Numbered from the stretch's first letter, positions 1 through 10,177 are shown. The stretch: 64,000 bases of DNA from Stutzerimonas chloritidismutans AW-1 (GCF_000495915.1 NZ_AOFQ01000050.1:1-64000); one strand, 5' to 3'. Numbers and translations: made by a program. The notes: a model not told the origin generated them from the sequence alone.

Positions 1-330
1 ACCCACTCGAACGTCGGATTACGCCTTCGGCTAATCCAACCTACCTCGACTGAACATCGCGGTACGGCGGATCGGCATCCGTATGATGGAATCGCCAAAG
101 GCGCTTCCGTCGGTTACCGCGAACCGACTGTATCCACCGCCCCAACACCGCAACCGCACCCACCCACTCGAACGTCGGATTACGCCTTCGGCTAATCCAA
201 CCTACGTTGCCTGGACATCGCGGGGCGGCGAACCGCTTTCCGTAAGATGGAATCGCCGTAGGCGCTTCCTTCGTTTACCGCGACTGGGCCACACCTCCGA
301 CGGCTGATCCAACTTACACTTTTGGCTCAT
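1..330. repeat. REP repeat cluster left of the REP-associated transposase
   Basis: This 350-base non-coding stretch is built from repeats. Two near-identical palindromic units (GGATTA...TAATCC around a GCC-TTC-GGC centre) lie at 16-37 and 177-198, each followed by CCAACCTAC. A second repeated unit (ATGGAATCGCC, then AGGCGCTTCC) starts near 86 and near 246. A degraded third remnant of the first unit is at about 288-318. The same two units recur downstream of the transposase gene at 905-1036. I see no convincing gene here; the short open frame at 83-307 runs through the repeats. Confidence 0.85.
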
Positions 331-351
331 TAATACGTCGAGGGGGCAAGG

Positions 352-915
352 ATGCCTAACTATCGTCGCGCCCTGGCCCCAGGGGCGAGCTGGTTTTTTA
401 CGGTGAATCTTCTTGAGCGGCGCGGCAATGATTTACTGGTGCAACACATCGATGTTCTGCGTACTGCCGTCCGGCGCGTGCATCGACTCCATCCCTTTAC
501 TATCAATGCCTGGGTAGTTTTACCCGAGCATATGCATTGCGTCTGGACACTACCGCCGGGCGATGCGGACTATTCGCTGCGTTGGCGCTTGATCAAAACG
601 TTCTTCAGCCGCGCCTTGCCCCTGGACGAATACCGTTCGGCTGTACGCCTGCATCGCGGCGAGCGGGGTATCTGGCAGCGCCGTTATTGGGAACACCTCA
701 TCCGTAACGAAGCCGATTTCCGGCGACATATGGATTATGTGTATGTAAACCCGCTCAAGCATGGCCTGGTTCAGCGCGTTGAGGACTGGCCCTATTCGAG
801 CTTTCACCGCGACGTTCGTGCCGGGCTGTACCCTGCCGACTGGGCGGGCGATCCGGAGCTTGTATTGCCAAGAGCCAAGCGTGCTGCTTGCGGCCTGTTG
901 CATCCCTTTCCGTAA
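352..915 (+). CDS. REP-associated tyrosine transposase (RAYT, Y1/TnpA_REP family)
   Basis: A single-strand DNA transposase of the HUH/Y1 superfamily, thought to mobilise REP or REPIN palindromes. The 187-residue protein has the HUH-type His-x-His pair in EHMHCVW (H60, H62). A candidate catalytic tyrosine sits in the DYVYVNPLKHGL segment (Y129 or Y131), which is typical of RAYTs. The start is the ATG after a GGGGCAAGG stretch. REP palindromes lie on both sides, as expected for a RAYT and its cognate repeats. The stop codon and last residues fall inside a copy of the second repeat unit (CTTTCCGTAAGATGG, also present near 236-250), so the 3' end of the gene is repeat sequence. The frame is intact, so the gene may be active. 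Confidence 0.9.
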   Translation: MPNYRRALAPGASWFFTVNLLERRGNDLLVQHIDVLRTAVRRVHRLHPFTINAWVVLPEHMHCVWTLPPGDADYSLRWRLIKTFFSRALPLDEYRSAVRLHRGERGIWQRRYWEHLIRNEADFRRHMDYVYVNPLKHGLVQRVEDWPYSSFHRDVRAGLYPADWAGDPELVLPRAKRAACGLLHPFP

Positions 916-1036
916 GATGGAATCGCCGAAGGCGCTTCCGTCGTTTACACCGAACCGGCTGCATCCATCGCCCAACGTCGAAACCGCACCCACCCTCACG
1001 AACGTCGGATTACGCCTTCGGCTAATTCAACCTACG
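905..1036. repeat. REP repeats right of the transposase
   Basis: The ATGGAATCGCC...GCGCTTCC unit begins at about 917, overlapping the end of the transposase gene. The GGATTA...TAATTC palindromic unit lies at 1007-1028, with one base changed from the left-hand copies. Together with 1-330 these copies flank the transposase gene. Confidence 0.8.
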
Positions 1037-1143
1037 TAAGGCATTGACGGGCTATCGCTGGCCCTCACGCAGGTGCTGGGCTAGCATCGGTCCCTCTTTG
1101 CCTGCGAGGCATATCGCAAGCAGCAAGATATTTAGGAGGAACC

Positions 1144-1584
1144 ATGCCATTTACCGTTTACCTGTCCGGCGAGATCCATACCGATTGGCGCGATGAAATC
1201 GAGCGCGGCGCTAAGGCCGCCGGACTCGATGTAGTCTTCACTTCCGCCGTAACGGATCACGAAGCCAGCGATGCCGCCGGCGATTGCCTGGGCGCCGAGC
1301 CTAATGGGTTCTGGCGCGACCATAAGTCGTCCAAGGTAAACGCGATCCGCACCAAGACGCTGATCCAACAAGCAGATCTGGTGGTGGTGCGCTTCGGCGA
1401 CAAGTACAAGCAATGGAACGCCGCCTTCGACGCTGGTTACTGCGCAGCCCTGGGCAAGCCTTATGTGACGCTCCATGGCGACGACCTCGTGCATCCCCTG
1501 AAGGAAGTCGACGCAGCCGCCATGGCTTGGGCTACCACCACAGAGCAGGTGGTGGAGATTATTAAGTACGTGGTTCGCGACTGA
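1144..1584 (+). CDS. YtoQ family protein
   Basis: A 146-residue protein that I recognise as the YtoQ family, a small conserved group related in fold to nucleoside 2-deoxyribosyltransferases. The biochemical role is not established. The N-terminal YLSGEIHTDWR and the later DLVVVRFGDKYKQWNAAFDAGY segments resemble the ligand-binding strands of that fold. The ATG follows a clear TTAGGAGGAACC ribosome site. It stands alone between the REP/transposase unit and the convergent cysNC gene, from which it is separated by a strong terminator hairpin. The function remains open. Confidence 0.8.
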   Translation: MPFTVYLSGEIHTDWRDEIERGAKAAGLDVVFTSAVTDHEASDAAGDCLGAEPNGFWRDHKSSKVNAIRTKTLIQQADLVVVRFGDKYKQWNAAFDAGYCAALGKPYVTLHGDDLVHPLKEVDAAAMAWATTTEQVVEIIKYVVRD

Positions 1585-1665
1585 TAGCTGGCGATATCGG
1601 CAGGCTGATAGCCTGCGTTCGCCGCGAGGGCGCGCCTCCTACGCAAGCAAAGCAACCGCTATAAA

Positions 1666-1697
1666 CAAAAACGCCCTGCATCTGCAGGGCGTTTTTG
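1666..1697. terminator. Bidirectional rho-independent terminator (ytoQ / cysNC)
   Basis: A perfect 15-base inverted repeat (arms 1666-1680 and 1683-1697) with a GC core (CGCCCTGCA) flanked by A5 on one side and T5 on the other. It lies between convergent genes, so it can end transcription from both. Confidence 0.9.
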
Positions 1698-1710
1698 TTA
1701 CCGCGACTGC

Positions 1711-3609
1711 TTAGATCGCACCACGCTGACGCAACAGATCAATAACCTGCTTGGCACCCTCTTCCACCGTCAGCGACTCGGTGTCGATCACCAGATCGGC
1801 ATTGCCCGGCACATCGTAGGGGAAGGATTCGCCGGGAATGTTGTCGCCGCCCGCCGCATACAGACCTTGCGGGTCACGTTGCTGGCAGGTTTGCGGTGAG
1901 GCCTGGACATAGACGGTAATGGCCCGATCAGCACCAATCAGCGCCTTGGCCTGTTCGCGTCCTTCGGCATCCGGCGCGACGAATGCTGCCAGGGTCAAAA
2001 GACCCGCCTCGTTGAACTGGCGCGCCACATGGGCGGCACGGCGCCAGTTTTCGGTGCGGCCGGCGCGATCCTGCGGTAGGCCCTTGTTGAGATCGTGGCG
2101 CAGGTTCTGGCCATCGAGCACGTAAACTGCGCGGCCCATATCGAACAGCTTGCGCTCCACCGCATAAGCCAGCGTGCTCTTGCCGGCGCCGGAAAGGCCG
2201 GTAAACAGCACGGTCGCCGGTTGTTGGCCGAAGCGAGTGGCGCGCTCTTCGGTAGACACATGAGCCAGCGCGCCGTGATGGCCGCCCGATCCATGGGCAA
2301 CCGGGTCGGCGATGATCATGCCGGCGCCGACGGTGCCATTGGTAAGGCGATCGATGACGATGAAGGCGCCGGTGGTGCGGTTCTGCGCGTAGCCATCAAG
2401 GGCGATCGGCGCGTCCAGGCTGACCTTGACCTTACCGATCTCGTTGAGCTGCAGACTGCTCGCAGCCCCCTCTTCCAGGGTGTTCACATCGACCTTATGG
2501 GCGATGCTGGCAATGGAGCCCGGCACGTAGCTGGTGGCACGCTTGATGTCGTATTTCTTGCCCGGCAGCATCGGCTCTTCGCCCATCCAGACGAGCATCG
2601 CATCGAAGCTGTCGGCGATACGCGGACGACTGTCCGCATGTACCAGCATGTCGCCGCGCGAAACATCGATCTCGTCTTCCAGCGTCAGGGTGACGGCTTC
2701 ACCCGGCGTCGCCTGCTCCAGCTCGCCATCGAAGGTGACGATGGATTTGACACGGCTGGTCTTGCCGGACGGCAGCACGGCGATCTCGTCGCCCTTGCGC
2801 ACGATACCGCTGGCCAGGGTGCCGGCGAAGCCACGGAAGTTCAGATTCGGGCGGTTGACGTACTGCACCGGGAAGCGCAGGTCGTCGAAGTTACGGTCGC
2901 CGGCGATCTCGACACTCTCGAGAATCTCCATCAGCGACTGCCCCTCGTACCAAGGCGCGCGCTCGCTGCGATTGACCACGTTGTCGCCCTTCAGCGCCGA
3001 CATCGGCACGAAGTGTAGAGACGACGGCTTGAGCTCGATGCGATCGGCAAATGCCAGGTAGTCGGCCTTGATCTTCTCGAACACGTCCTGATCGAAGTTC
3101 ATCAGGTCCATTTTGTTGATGGCGACGACGATATGCTTGATGCCCAACAACGAGGTAATGAAGCTGTGACGCTTGGTCTGGGTCTGCACGCCGTAACGGG
3201 CATCGACCAGAATGATCGCCAGGTCGCAGGTCGACGCGCCGGTCGCCATGTTGCGCGTGTACTGCTCATGGCCAGGAGTATCGGCAATGATGAACTTGCG
3301 CTTGGCGGTGGAGAAATAGCGGTAGGCCACATCGATGGTGATGCCTTGCTCGCGCTCGGCCTGCAGCCCATCGACCAGCAGCGCCAGATCGACGTCTTCG
3401 CCAGTGGTGCCAACCTTCTTGGAGTCGCGAGTGATCGCTTCGAGATGGTCCTCGTAGATCATCTTCGAATCGTGCAGCAGACGGCCGATCAGCGTGCTCT
3501 TGCCGTCATCGACGTTGCCGCAGGTCAGGAAGCGCAGGAGTTCCTTGCGCTCGTGTTGCGCCAGGTAGGCGAGGATGTCCTCGCTGATCAATTCGGATTG
3601 GTGGCTCAT
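1711..3609 (-). CDS. cysNC: Bifunctional sulfate adenylyltransferase subunit 1 / adenylylsulfate kinase
   Basis: The GTPase subunit of ATP sulfurylase fused to APS kinase. It makes APS from sulfate and ATP with CysD, and then PAPS, for cysteine synthesis. Residues 1-450 are an EF-Tu-like GTPase with G1 GNVDDGKST (31-39), G3 DTPGHEQ (110-116) and G4 NKMD (165-168). Residues 465-632 are the kinase domain, with P-loop GLSGAGKST (471-479) and the [13 protein letters not shown] segment. Its length of 632 matches pseudomonad CysNC. The upstream cysD stop lies 11 bases before this start, so they form a two-gene operon. A TTAAGGAAGCGC ribosome site precedes the ATG. The frame is intact and both active sites are present. 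Confidence 0.97.
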   Translation of the reverse strand: MSHQSELISEDILAYLAQHERKELLRFLTCGNVDDGKSTLIGRLLHDSKMIYEDHLEAITRDSKKVGTTGEDVDLALLVDGLQAEREQGITIDVAYRYFSTAKRKFIIADTPGHEQYTRNMATGASTCDLAIILVDARYGVQTQTKRHSFITSLLGIKHIVVAINKMDLMNFDQDVFEKIKADYLAFADRIELKPSSLHFVPMSALKGDNVVNRSERAPWYEGQSLMEILESVEIAGDRNFDDLRFPVQYVNRPNLNFRGFAGTLASGIVRKGDEIAVLPSGKTSRVKSIVTFDGELEQATPGEAVTLTLEDEIDVSRGDMLVHADSRPRIADSFDAMLVWMGEEPMLPGKKYDIKRATSYVPGSIASIAHKVDVNTLEEGAASSLQLNEIGKVKVSLDAPIALDGYAQNRTTGAFIVIDRLTNGTVGAGMIIADPVAHGSGGHHGALAHVSTEERATRFGQQPATVLFTGLSGAGKSTLAYAVERKLFDMGRAVYVLDGQNLRHDLNKGLPQDRAGRTENWRRAAHVARQFNEAGLLTLAAFVAPDAEGREQAKALIGADRAITVYVQASPQTCQQRDPQGLYAAGGDNIPGESFPYDVPGNADLVIDTESLTVEEGAKQVIDLLRQRGAI

Positions 3610-3620
3610 GGTGCGCTTCC

Positions 3621-4538
3621 TTAGAAATAACCCTGGCGTTTCTTTTCTTCCATCGAGCCGGTGGCGTCATGGTCGATGACGCGCCCCTGACGTTCGGAAG
3701 TACGGGTCAGGAGCATCTCCTGGATGATTTCCGGCAGGCTGGTCGCGGTCGACTCGACCGCACCGGTGAGCGGATAGCAACCGAGGGTGCGGAAGCGGAC
3801 CATGCGTTTTTCGATGCGCCCTTTTTCCTCATCGGTGAGGTGCTCGAGAATGCGCTCATCGTCGATCATGATCAACGTGCCGTTCTTCTCGATGACTTCC
3901 CGCTCGGCAGCGAAGTACAGCGGCACGATCGGGATCTGCTCGAGGTAGATGTACTGCCAGATATCCAGCTCGGTCCAGTTGGAGAGCGGGAACACGCGGA
4001 TCGACTCGCCCTTCTTGACCTTGCCGTTGTAGAGATTCCACAGCTCGGGGCGCTGGTTCTTCGGGTCCCAGCGGTGCTTGCTGTCACGGAAGGAGTAGAC
4101 ACGCTCCTTGGCGCGAGACTTCTCTTCGTCGCGACGGGCACCACCGAAGGCGGCATCGAAACCGTACTTGTCCAGCGCCTGCTTGAGCCCTTCGGTCTTC
4201 ATCACATCGGTGTGCTTGGCACTTCCGTAGGTGAAGGGGTTCATGTCCTGCGCCACACCGTCGGGGTTGATGTGGGTGATCAGCTCAAGGCCCATCTCCT
4301 CGACCATCTTGGTGCGGAAGCTGTACATCTCCTGAAATTTCCAGCGCGTGTCGACATGCAGCACTGGGAACGGCAGCTTGCCAGGGAAGAAGGCCTTGCG
4401 CGCCAGGTGCAGCATTACGGCCGAATCTTTGCCGATGGAATACAGCATCACCGGGTTGCCGAACTCTGCAGCGACCTCACGAATGATATGGATGCTTTCC
4501 GCTTCCAGCTGTTTCAGATGCGTCAGTTTGTCGACCAT
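3621..4538 (-). CDS. cysD: Sulfate adenylyltransferase subunit 2
   Basis: The catalytic adenylyl-transferring subunit of ATP sulfurylase, partner of CysN. It belongs to the PAPS reductase/PP-loop family; the modified PP-loop is SIGKDS at residues 34-39. The full 305-residue length and the [20 protein letters not shown] region are typical. It is the first gene of the cysD-cysNC operon, 11 bases upstream of cysNC. A candidate sigma-70 promoter and a palindrome lie just upstream, where CysB would be expected to act. Confidence 0.97.
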   Translation of the reverse strand: MVDKLTHLKQLEAESIHIIREVAAEFGNPVMLYSIGKDSAVMLHLARKAFFPGKLPFPVLHVDTRWKFQEMYSFRTKMVEEMGLELITHINPDGVAQDMNPFTYGSAKHTDVMKTEGLKQALDKYGFDAAFGGARRDEEKSRAKERVYSFRDSKHRWDPKNQRPELWNLYNGKVKKGESIRVFPLSNWTELDIWQYIYLEQIPIVPLYFAAEREVIEKNGTLIMIDDERILEHLTDEEKGRIEKRMVRFRTLGCYPLTGAVESTATSLPEIIQEMLLTRTSERQGRVIDHDATGSMEEKKRQGYF

Positions 4539-4590
4539 GGCTACTCACGATTTGGCAGATGGACGGCCGGCCGGCCGTGGAATGGGCGCA

Positions 4591-4640
4591 ACTCTAACAC
4601 GACCTTCAATTCTAATCAGGCCGCCTTTTAGACCTAAAAG
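4591..4640 (-). promoter_or_regulatory. Candidate cysD promoter with upstream palindrome
   Basis: On the minus strand CTGATT (4614-4619) and TAGAGT (4591-4596) are spaced by 17 bases. Immediately upstream of the -35 is the inverted repeat CTTTTAG-AC-CTAAAAG (4625-4640). A palindrome abutting the -35 is where a LysR-type activator such as CysB would bind, but I cannot show that it is a CysB site. The leader also holds a GGCC-rich palindrome at 4564-4577. Confidence 0.4.
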
Positions 4641-4725
4641 CTATAGATTTATATCGACTCTCCGCCATGCCACGGAACCGTGAAATGGGGGGGCTGCACG
4701 ACTCACTGCGCTTGTAGAGCAAGCT

Positions 4726-5484
4726 TTACGCGGGGTTTGGGCAATCGATGAATTGGTGCTCGATGCCGAAGCGACTTGCCAGGTACTCACCCAACGCACG
4801 GATCCCATAGCGCTCTGTCGCATGATGGCCGGCAGCGAAGAAGCTCAGGCCATTTTCACGCGCGATATGTGCCGTGGGCTCGGAGATTTCGCCGGTGATA
4901 TAGGCGTCCACTCCGGCCGCCACAGCCTGATCGATATAGCCCTGTGCACCACCTGTGCACCAGGCAACGCGCCGAATCGAGCCGTTGCCGGCAACCATCA
5001 GTGGCTCCCGTCCGAGCACCTCATGGATTCGATGCATGAAATCGGCAGGCGTCAGCGGCTTCTCGAGCGAACCAACCAACCCCACCGAACGCGGATTGCC
5101 CGGCTCCAGCGGACCTTCGATGCTAAGACCGAGCAGGGCGCCCAGTCGGGCGTTGTTGCCGACCTCGGGGTGGACATCGAGTGGCAGGTGGTACGCCAGC
5201 AGGCTGATATCGTTGCTTAGCAGTGTTTTCAGGCGGCGCTGCTTCATGCCGACGACGCGGGCATCTTCGTTTTTCCAGAAATACCCATGGTGGACCAGGA
5301 CCACATCGGCGCCCGCCTCGACTGCCGCATCCAGTAATGCCTGGCTGGCCGTCACACCGCTGACGATCCGCGCCACCTGAGGACGCCCTTCGACCTGCAG
5401 ACCATTGGGGCAGTAATCGGCAATCCTCGCGGCATCCAGATACCGGTCTGCTTCCTGAACCAGGGCAGTGAGCGCAACAGTCAT
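4726..5484 (-). CDS. Nif3-like dinuclear metal-binding protein (GTP cyclohydrolase 1 type 2 family)
   Basis: A Nif3/YbgI family protein of about 252 residues. The family forms toroidal hexamers with a two-metal centre; a role as GTP cyclohydrolase or in metal handling has been proposed, but the function is not settled. Metal-ligand motifs are visible: LVHHGYFWK near residue 65 and the C-terminal FFAAGHHATERYG. I chose the internal ATG at 5484 (MTVALTALVQ) because CCAAGAGGTTGCC gives a ribosome site and family proteins begin here; the frame extends 23 codons further upstream. It is divergent from algW, with about 160 bases between the starts. Confidence 0.88.
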   Translation of the reverse strand: MTVALTALVQEADRYLDAARIADYCPNGLQVEGRPQVARIVSGVTASQALLDAAVEAGADVVLVHHGYFWKNEDARVVGMKQRRLKTLLSNDISLLAYHLPLDVHPEVGNNARLGALLGLSIEGPLEPGNPRSVGLVGSLEKPLTPADFMHRIHEVLGREPLMVAGNGSIRRVAWCTGGAQGYIDQAVAAGVDAYITGEISEPTAHIARENGLSFFAAGHHATERYGIRALGEYLASRFGIEHQFIDCPNPA

Positions 5485-5583
5485 GGCAACCTCTTGGTAG
5501 GTGAGACACGGCTCGATAGATTTCTCGTCGAACCGCCACGGCAAATCATGCACACATGAAGCTGCATTTCAGTTGGAGCTTCG

Positions 5584-5589
5584 TATAAT
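5584..5589 (+). promoter_or_regulatory. Candidate -10 element for algW
   Basis: A TATAAT hexamer lies 57 bases upstream of the algW ATG and is followed by GCCGCCACC. No good -35 is present at the expected distance; CTGCAT at 5562-5567 is the best match. Similar TATAAT-N-CCGCC contexts occur upstream of kdsD and prfC. Confidence 0.4.
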
Positions 5590-5645
5590 GCCGCCACCTT
5601 AAGGGGCGCTCCCCGCGCCCGCAACTCTGTCCGGACCCCTGCGCG

Positions 5646-6800
5646 ATGTTCAATGCCCTACGTTTTCTCGGCTGGCCGTTGCTGGTCGGCTTGCTCGTAG
5701 CACTGCTGATCATCCAGCGTTACCCGCAGCTGGTGGGTGTCAAGGAGCACGACATCGGTCTACAGCAGGCACCGCTGGTCGCCAGCGCACCGCAGCAGGG
5801 CCCTTATTCGTACGCCAACGCGGTGGCGGCCGCTGCGCCAGCAGTCGCCAACCTCTACACCACCAAGGTCATCGAGAAGACCGAGCAGCAACCGCTGTCC
5901 AAGGACCCGCTGTTTCAACGCTTCTTCAGTGACAACCTGCCGAGGCAACGGCGCATGGAGTCGAGCCTCGGTTCTGCGGTAATCATGAGTTCCGAAGGAT
6001 ACTTGCTGACCAACAACCATGTGACCGCCAACGCCGAGCAGATCGTCGTGGCCCTCAAGGATGGCCGGGAAACGCTGGCCCGGGTGATTGGCAGCGATCC
6101 CGAGACCGACCTTGCTGTGCTGAAGATCGACCTGGCCGACCTGCCGGCCATCACGCTCGGCCATTCCGATCGCATACGCGTCGGCGACGTCACCCTGGCG
6201 ATCGGCAACCCCTTCGGTGTTGGCCAGACGGTCACCATGGGCATCATCAGCGCCACTGGTCGCAACCAGCTGGGCCTGAATACCTATGAGGATTTCATCC
6301 AGACAGACGCTGCAATCAACCGCGGCAACTCGGGCGGCGCGCTGGTGGATGCCGGCGGCAACCTGATCGGCATCAATACCGCCATCATTTCCGAGTCTGG
6401 CGGTTCCCAGGGCATCGGTTTCGCGATTCCGGTAAAGCTGGCTCTGGAAGTGATGAAGTCGATCATCGAGCACGGCCAGGTGATCCGTGGCTGGCTGGGC
6501 GTGGAGGTGCAGTCGCTGACCCAGGAGCTTGCCGAGTCCTTTGGTCAGGAGGGACGACCGGGAATCGTGGTGGCCGGTGTCTACCGCGACGGCCCGGCGG
6601 CACGCGCCGGACTTCAGCCAGGCGACCTGATCCTGAGCATCGACGGGGTGCAGTCGGCCGACGGACGCAGCTCGATGAATCAGGTCGCACGCGCGCGCCC
6701 AGGCGAGAATATCGACATCGACATCCTGCGCAATGGCAAGCCGCTGACCCTTACCGCCGAAGTTGGCATGCGACCACCGGTGAACGCGGCGCCGAAATAG
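5646..6800 (+). CDS. algW: Periplasmic serine protease AlgW (DegS-type, S1C)
   Basis: A membrane-anchored site-1 protease of the envelope-stress cascade. In pseudomonads AlgW senses misfolded outer-membrane protein C-termini and cleaves the anti-sigma factor MucA to release AlgU. An N-terminal membrane segment (about 6-24) is followed by a trypsin-like domain with triad H125 (NNHVT), D155 and S229 (GNSGG), and one PDZ domain (about 283-375). One PDZ plus a TM anchor is the DegS/AlgW layout, not the two-PDZ DegP/MucD layout. The 384-residue length is normal. It is probably monocistronic, between the divergent Nif3 gene and the convergent hisC. Confidence 0.94.
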   Translation: MFNALRFLGWPLLVGLLVALLIIQRYPQLVGVKEHDIGLQQAPLVASAPQQGPYSYANAVAAAAPAVANLYTTKVIEKTEQQPLSKDPLFQRFFSDNLPRQRRMESSLGSAVIMSSEGYLLTNNHVTANAEQIVVALKDGRETLARVIGSDPETDLAVLKIDLADLPAITLGHSDRIRVGDVTLAIGNPFGVGQTVTMGIISATGRNQLGLNTYEDFIQTDAAINRGNSGGALVDAGGNLIGINTAIISESGGSQGIGFAIPVKLALEVMKSIIEHGQVIRGWLGVEVQSLTQELAESFGQEGRPGIVVAGVYRDGPAARAGLQPGDLILSIDGVQSADGRSSMNQVARARPGENIDIDILRNGKPLTLTAEVGMRPPVNAAPK

Positions 6801-6869
6801 CGATGACGCTCCTGCCAAAAGAGTGAAATGCAGCAACATGCTGCGCCCCCTCCACCACTTGATCGGCAA

Positions 6870-6890
6870 GGGCAGGCAGTAAGCCTGCCC
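6870..6890. terminator. Hairpin between convergent algW and hisC
   Basis: GGGCAGGC (6870-6877) pairs with GCCTGCCC (6883-6890) around a 5-base loop. There is no T-run on either side, so it may be a weak or rho-assisted terminator, or an RNA-stabilising hairpin. Confidence 0.4.
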
Positions 6891-6905
6891 GAACCAGACT
6901 CAGCG

Positions 6906-7952
6906 TCAGCCGAGCGCAGCCAACAGCGCCTGATTCTGCTCCGGCGTACCGATGGTGATACGCAGAAACTGCTCGATACGTGGCTGCTTGAAGTGCCGCA
7001 CGATCACGCCCTGCTCGCGCAGGCTCGCGGCTATCGCGGCCGCATCGCGCTGCGGATGACGTGCGAAAATGAAGTTCGCCGCCGATGGCAGAACCTCGAA
7101 CCCCAGCCCCTGCATAGCCGTGACTACCGCCTCGCGACTGTCGATGACCTGCTGACAGGTCTGCTGGAAATGGGCGCGATCCTCGAACGCCGCCGCCGCG
7201 CCGGCGATGGCGATACGGTCCAGCGGGTAGGAATTGAAGCTGTTCTTGATCCGCTCCAGCGCCTCGATCAGATCCGGATGGCCGACTGCCAGACCCACAC
7301 GAAGGCCGGCCAGCGAACGCGACTTGGACAGCGTCTGCGTCACCAGCAGATTCGGATAACGGTCCACCAATGCGATGGCAGACTCACCGCCGAAATCCAC
7401 ATAGGCCTCATCGACCAGCACCACGGATTCAGTGTTCGCCTGCAATAGCTGCTCGATCGCCTGAAGTGGAAGCAGGCAGCCAGTCGGCGCATTCGGGTTG
7501 GGGAAGATGATGCCGCCGTTCGGCCGGTTGTAATCGGCCACATCGATCTGGAACTGTTCATCGAGCGCGACGGTTTCGTAGGCGATGCCATACAGCCCAC
7601 AATACACCGGGTAGAAGCTGTAGCTGATATCAGGGAACAGCAGCGGCTGGCCATGCTGGAACAGGCCATGGAACGCATGGGCGAGTACTTCGTCCGAGCC
7701 GTTACCAACGAATACCTGTGCCGGCTGCACGCCGTAGTAGGTGGCCACCGCCTGCTTCAGCCGCTCGCCGTTCGGGTCGGGATAAAGCCGCAGATTGTCG
7801 TTGAGCTCGGCCTGCATCGCGGCAATCGCGCGCGGCGACGGACCATAGGGGTTCTCGTTGGTGTTGAGCTTGACCAGCTTACTCAGCTTGGGCTGCTCAC
7901 CCGGCACATAGGGCACCAGGTCCTTGACGAAAGGGCTCCAGAATTTGCTCAT
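6906..7952 (-). CDS. hisC: Histidinol-phosphate aminotransferase
   Basis: A PLP enzyme (class I/II fold) that converts imidazole-acetol phosphate and glutamate to histidinol phosphate. The 348-residue protein shows [12 protein letters not shown] near the N-terminus, [10 protein letters not shown], and the PLP-lysine region [14 protein letters not shown]. The ATG at 7952 ([12 protein letters not shown]) is preceded by AGGAGAGAAGGGCAG; an in-frame extension of 49 codons upstream does not resemble the family. It follows hisD by about 113 bases and belongs to the murA-hisG-hisD-hisC series. Confidence 0.95.
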   Translation of the reverse strand: MSKFWSPFVKDLVPYVPGEQPKLSKLVKLNTNENPYGPSPRAIAAMQAELNDNLRLYPDPNGERLKQAVATYYGVQPAQVFVGNGSDEVLAHAFHGLFQHGQPLLFPDISYSFYPVYCGLYGIAYETVALDEQFQIDVADYNRPNGGIIFPNPNAPTGCLLPLQAIEQLLQANTESVVLVDEAYVDFGGESAIALVDRYPNLLVTQTLSKSRSLAGLRVGLAVGHPDLIEALERIKNSFNSYPLDRIAIAGAAAAFEDRAHFQQTCQQVIDSREAVVTAMQGLGFEVLPSAANFIFARHPQRDAAAIAASLREQGVIVRHFKQPRIEQFLRITIGTPEQNQALLAALG

Positions 7953-8064
7953 CTGCCCTTCTCTCCTCGAAAGTGATCGGTTGGTCGTGAGGCGATAGTT
8001 CAAAACGCCTTGCCGAGTGGCGACGGCGAACGGGCATGAGCCAGTCCGTGCCGGCCGCCCAGCG

Positions 8065-9375
8065 TCAGCTCTTGATGCGGTACTCGGCGCTGCGCGCATG
8101 CGCGGTCAGCGATTCGCCGCGCGCCAGCACCGATGCCACCTTGCCCAACGTCGAGGCACCCTCGGCCGAGCAATTGATGATCGACGAGCGCTTCTGGAAG
8201 TCATACACACCCAGCGGCGAGGAGAAGCGCGCCGTGCCCGAGGTCGGCAGCACGTGGTTCGGGCCAGCGCAGTAATCGCCCAGCGCCTCGGCGGTGTAAC
8301 GCCCCATGAAGATCGCGCCGGCATGCCGAATCTGCGGCAGCCATTGCTCCGGCTCGGCGACCGAAAGCTCCAGGTGCTCAGGCGCGATGCGGTTGGCGAC
8401 ATCGATCGCCTGCTGCATGTCGGCCACCTGAATCAGCGCACCACGGCCTTCGATGGAGGTACGGGCGATATCGGCACGCTCCAGCGTCGGCAGCAGGCGG
8501 GCGATGCTTTCGGCGACGCGATCAAGGAAGGCGGCATCCGGGCTGACCAGAATCGACTGGGCATCCTCGTCATGCTCGGCCTGGGAGAACAGGTCCATGG
8601 CGATCCAATCCGGGTCGGTCTGGCCGTCGCAGACCACCAGGATTTCCGACGGGCCGGCGATCATGTCGATGCCGACCTTGCCGAACACATGGCGTTTGGC
8701 GGTAGCCACATAGATGTTTCCGGGGCCGACGATCTTGTCCACTGGAGGCACGCTCTCCGTGCCGTAGGCCAGCGCCGCGACCGCCTGAGCGCCACCGATG
8801 GTGAAGACCCGATCGACGCCGGCAATGCAGGCCGCCGCGAGCACCAACTCATTGAGCTCGCCACGCGGGGTAGGCACGACCATGACCACTTCCGGCACAC
8901 CAGCAACCTTGGCCGGAATGGCGTTCATCAGCACCGACGATGGATAGGATGCCTTGCCGCCCGGCACGTAGAGACCGGCGCGGTCCAGCGGGGTGACTTT
9001 CTGCCCCAGCACCGTGCCGTCGGCTTCGGTATAGGTCCAGGAGTCCTGTTTCTGCCGCTCGTGATAGCTGCGCACCCGCTCGGCAGCAATTTCGAGGGCC
9101 TCGCGCTGTTCCGGGGTAATCCGCTCGAGGGCCTGCTCCAGACGTGCGCGTGGCAGGATCAGATCAGCCATGGAGGCGACCTGTAGTCCATCGAAGCGCT
9201 GGGTCAGCTCGACCAGCGCCGCATCGCCGCGCTCGCGCACAGCCTTGATGATCTCCAGCACTCGCTCGTTTACGCCATCGTCGGAAACGCTTTCCCAGCT
9301 CAACAGATGATCCAGATGACGTGCGAAGTCGGCATCGGCAGCGTTGAGTCGACGAATGGCGGAGGGAGCGGTCAT
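8065..9375 (-). CDS. hisD: Histidinol dehydrogenase
   Basis: A zinc enzyme that oxidises L-histidinol to histidine in two NAD-dependent steps. The catalytic Glu-His pair is visible in [11 protein letters not shown], and the zinc-ligand region is [27 protein letters not shown] and AGPSEILVV are family signatures. I take the ATG at 9375 ([14 protein letters not shown]), as in homologues; an ATG four codons earlier (9387) is also possible. It gives 436 residues, full length. It lies downstream of hisG with a 169-base gap and upstream of hisC. Confidence 0.95.
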   Translation of the reverse strand: MTAPSAIRRLNAADADFARHLDHLLSWESVSDDGVNERVLEIIKAVRERGDAALVELTQRFDGLQVASMADLILPRARLEQALERITPEQREALEIAAERVRSYHERQKQDSWTYTEADGTVLGQKVTPLDRAGLYVPGGKASYPSSVLMNAIPAKVAGVPEVVMVVPTPRGELNELVLAAACIAGVDRVFTIGGAQAVAALAYGTESVPPVDKIVGPGNIYVATAKRHVFGKVGIDMIAGPSEILVVCDGQTDPDWIAMDLFSQAEHDEDAQSILVSPDAAFLDRVAESIARLLPTLERADIARTSIEGRGALIQVADMQQAIDVANRIAPEHLELSVAEPEQWLPQIRHAGAIFMGRYTAEALGDYCAGPNHVLPTSGTARFSSPLGVYDFQKRSSIINCSAEGASTLGKVASVLARGESLTAHARSAEYRIKS

Positions 9376-9544
9376 AGCGGGCCTCATGGTTGGCTAGGCA
9401 TCGGAAGCGGCCGGCTTCGTTGCAATGGCACGAAGCACCGGCCGGATTCTCAGGCGCCGCTAGAATATCAAGCCCACCGTGCGGGCACCTGAGAATTTCA
9501 GCTATGGCACGGATAGGCAGGCGCGGTGGGGACCGCGAAACGCA

Positions 9545-10177
9545 TCAATGCTGATGCTGCTGAACCGCCGTATGCAGGGTATCGATCAGCGCTTGGATGC
9601 GCGCATGCTGCATCTTCATCGAAGCCTTGTTCACCACGAGCCGCGAACTGATGTGTGCGATCAGTTCCTGGGGCTCTAGGCCATTGGCACGCAGGGTGTT
9701 GCCGGTGTCGACGACGTCGATGATCTTATCCGCCAGCCCCACCAGCGGCGCCAGCTCCATCGAGCCGTACAGCTTGATGATGTCGACCTGGCGGCCCTGC
9801 TCGGCGTAGTAGCGCTTGGCGACATTGACGAACTTGGTCGCCACGCGCAGGCGGCCCTTGGGCTCCGGCGCACCGACCTTGCCGGCGGTCATCAACTTGC
9901 AGTTGGCGATGCGCAGATCGAGTGGCTCGTACAGCCCCTGGCCGCCGTACTCCATCAGCACATCCTTGCCGGCGACGCCGAGATCGGCCGCACCATGCTC
10001 GACATAGGTGGGCACGTCGGTAGCGCGGACGATCAGCAGACGCACATCATCCTGAGTGGTCGGGATGATCAGCTTGCGGCTCTTGTCCGGGTTCTCGGTG
10101 GGCACGATGCCGGCTGCGGCGAGCAGCGGCAGGGTATCGTCGAGGATGCGGCCTTTGGACAGGGCGATGGTAAGCAT
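9545..10177 (-). CDS. hisG: ATP phosphoribosyltransferase, short form
   Basis: The first enzyme of histidine synthesis, joining ATP and PRPP. At 210 residues it is the short form, lacking the C-terminal regulatory domain, so it should need the HisRS-like partner HisZ, which is not in this window. [12 protein letters not shown] and the PRPP-binding stretch [14 protein letters not shown] are present. The start at 10177 ([11 protein letters not shown]) has CAAAGGAAATGTG upstream; earlier in-frame starts are less likely. It follows murA by about 75 bases. Confidence 0.95.
   Translation of the reverse strand: MLTIALSKGRILDDTLPLLAAAGIVPTENPDKSRKLIIPTTQDDVRLLIVRATDVPTYVEHGAADLGVAGKDVLMEYGGQGLYEPLDLRIANCKLMTAGKVGAPEPKGRLRVATKFVNVAKRYYAEQGRQVDIIKLYGSMELAPLVGLADKIIDVVDTGNTLRANGLEPQELIAHISSRLVVNKASMKMQHARIQALIDTLHTAVQQHQH

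Noticed and set aside
83-307. Small open frame upstream of the REP transposase
   Set aside because: It runs through repeat units, and its translation is Arg/Pro-rich with no ribosome site.
6300-6345. AlgW active-site stretch reads INRGNSGG where I recall INPGNSGG in P. aeruginosa
   Set aside because: Arg at this place is normal in DegP and His in DegS, so the change is within family variation; the triad is intact.
9522-9537. CGCGGT-GGGG-ACCGCG hairpin downstream of hisG
   Set aside because: A short stem without a T-run in GC-rich DNA, likely by chance.
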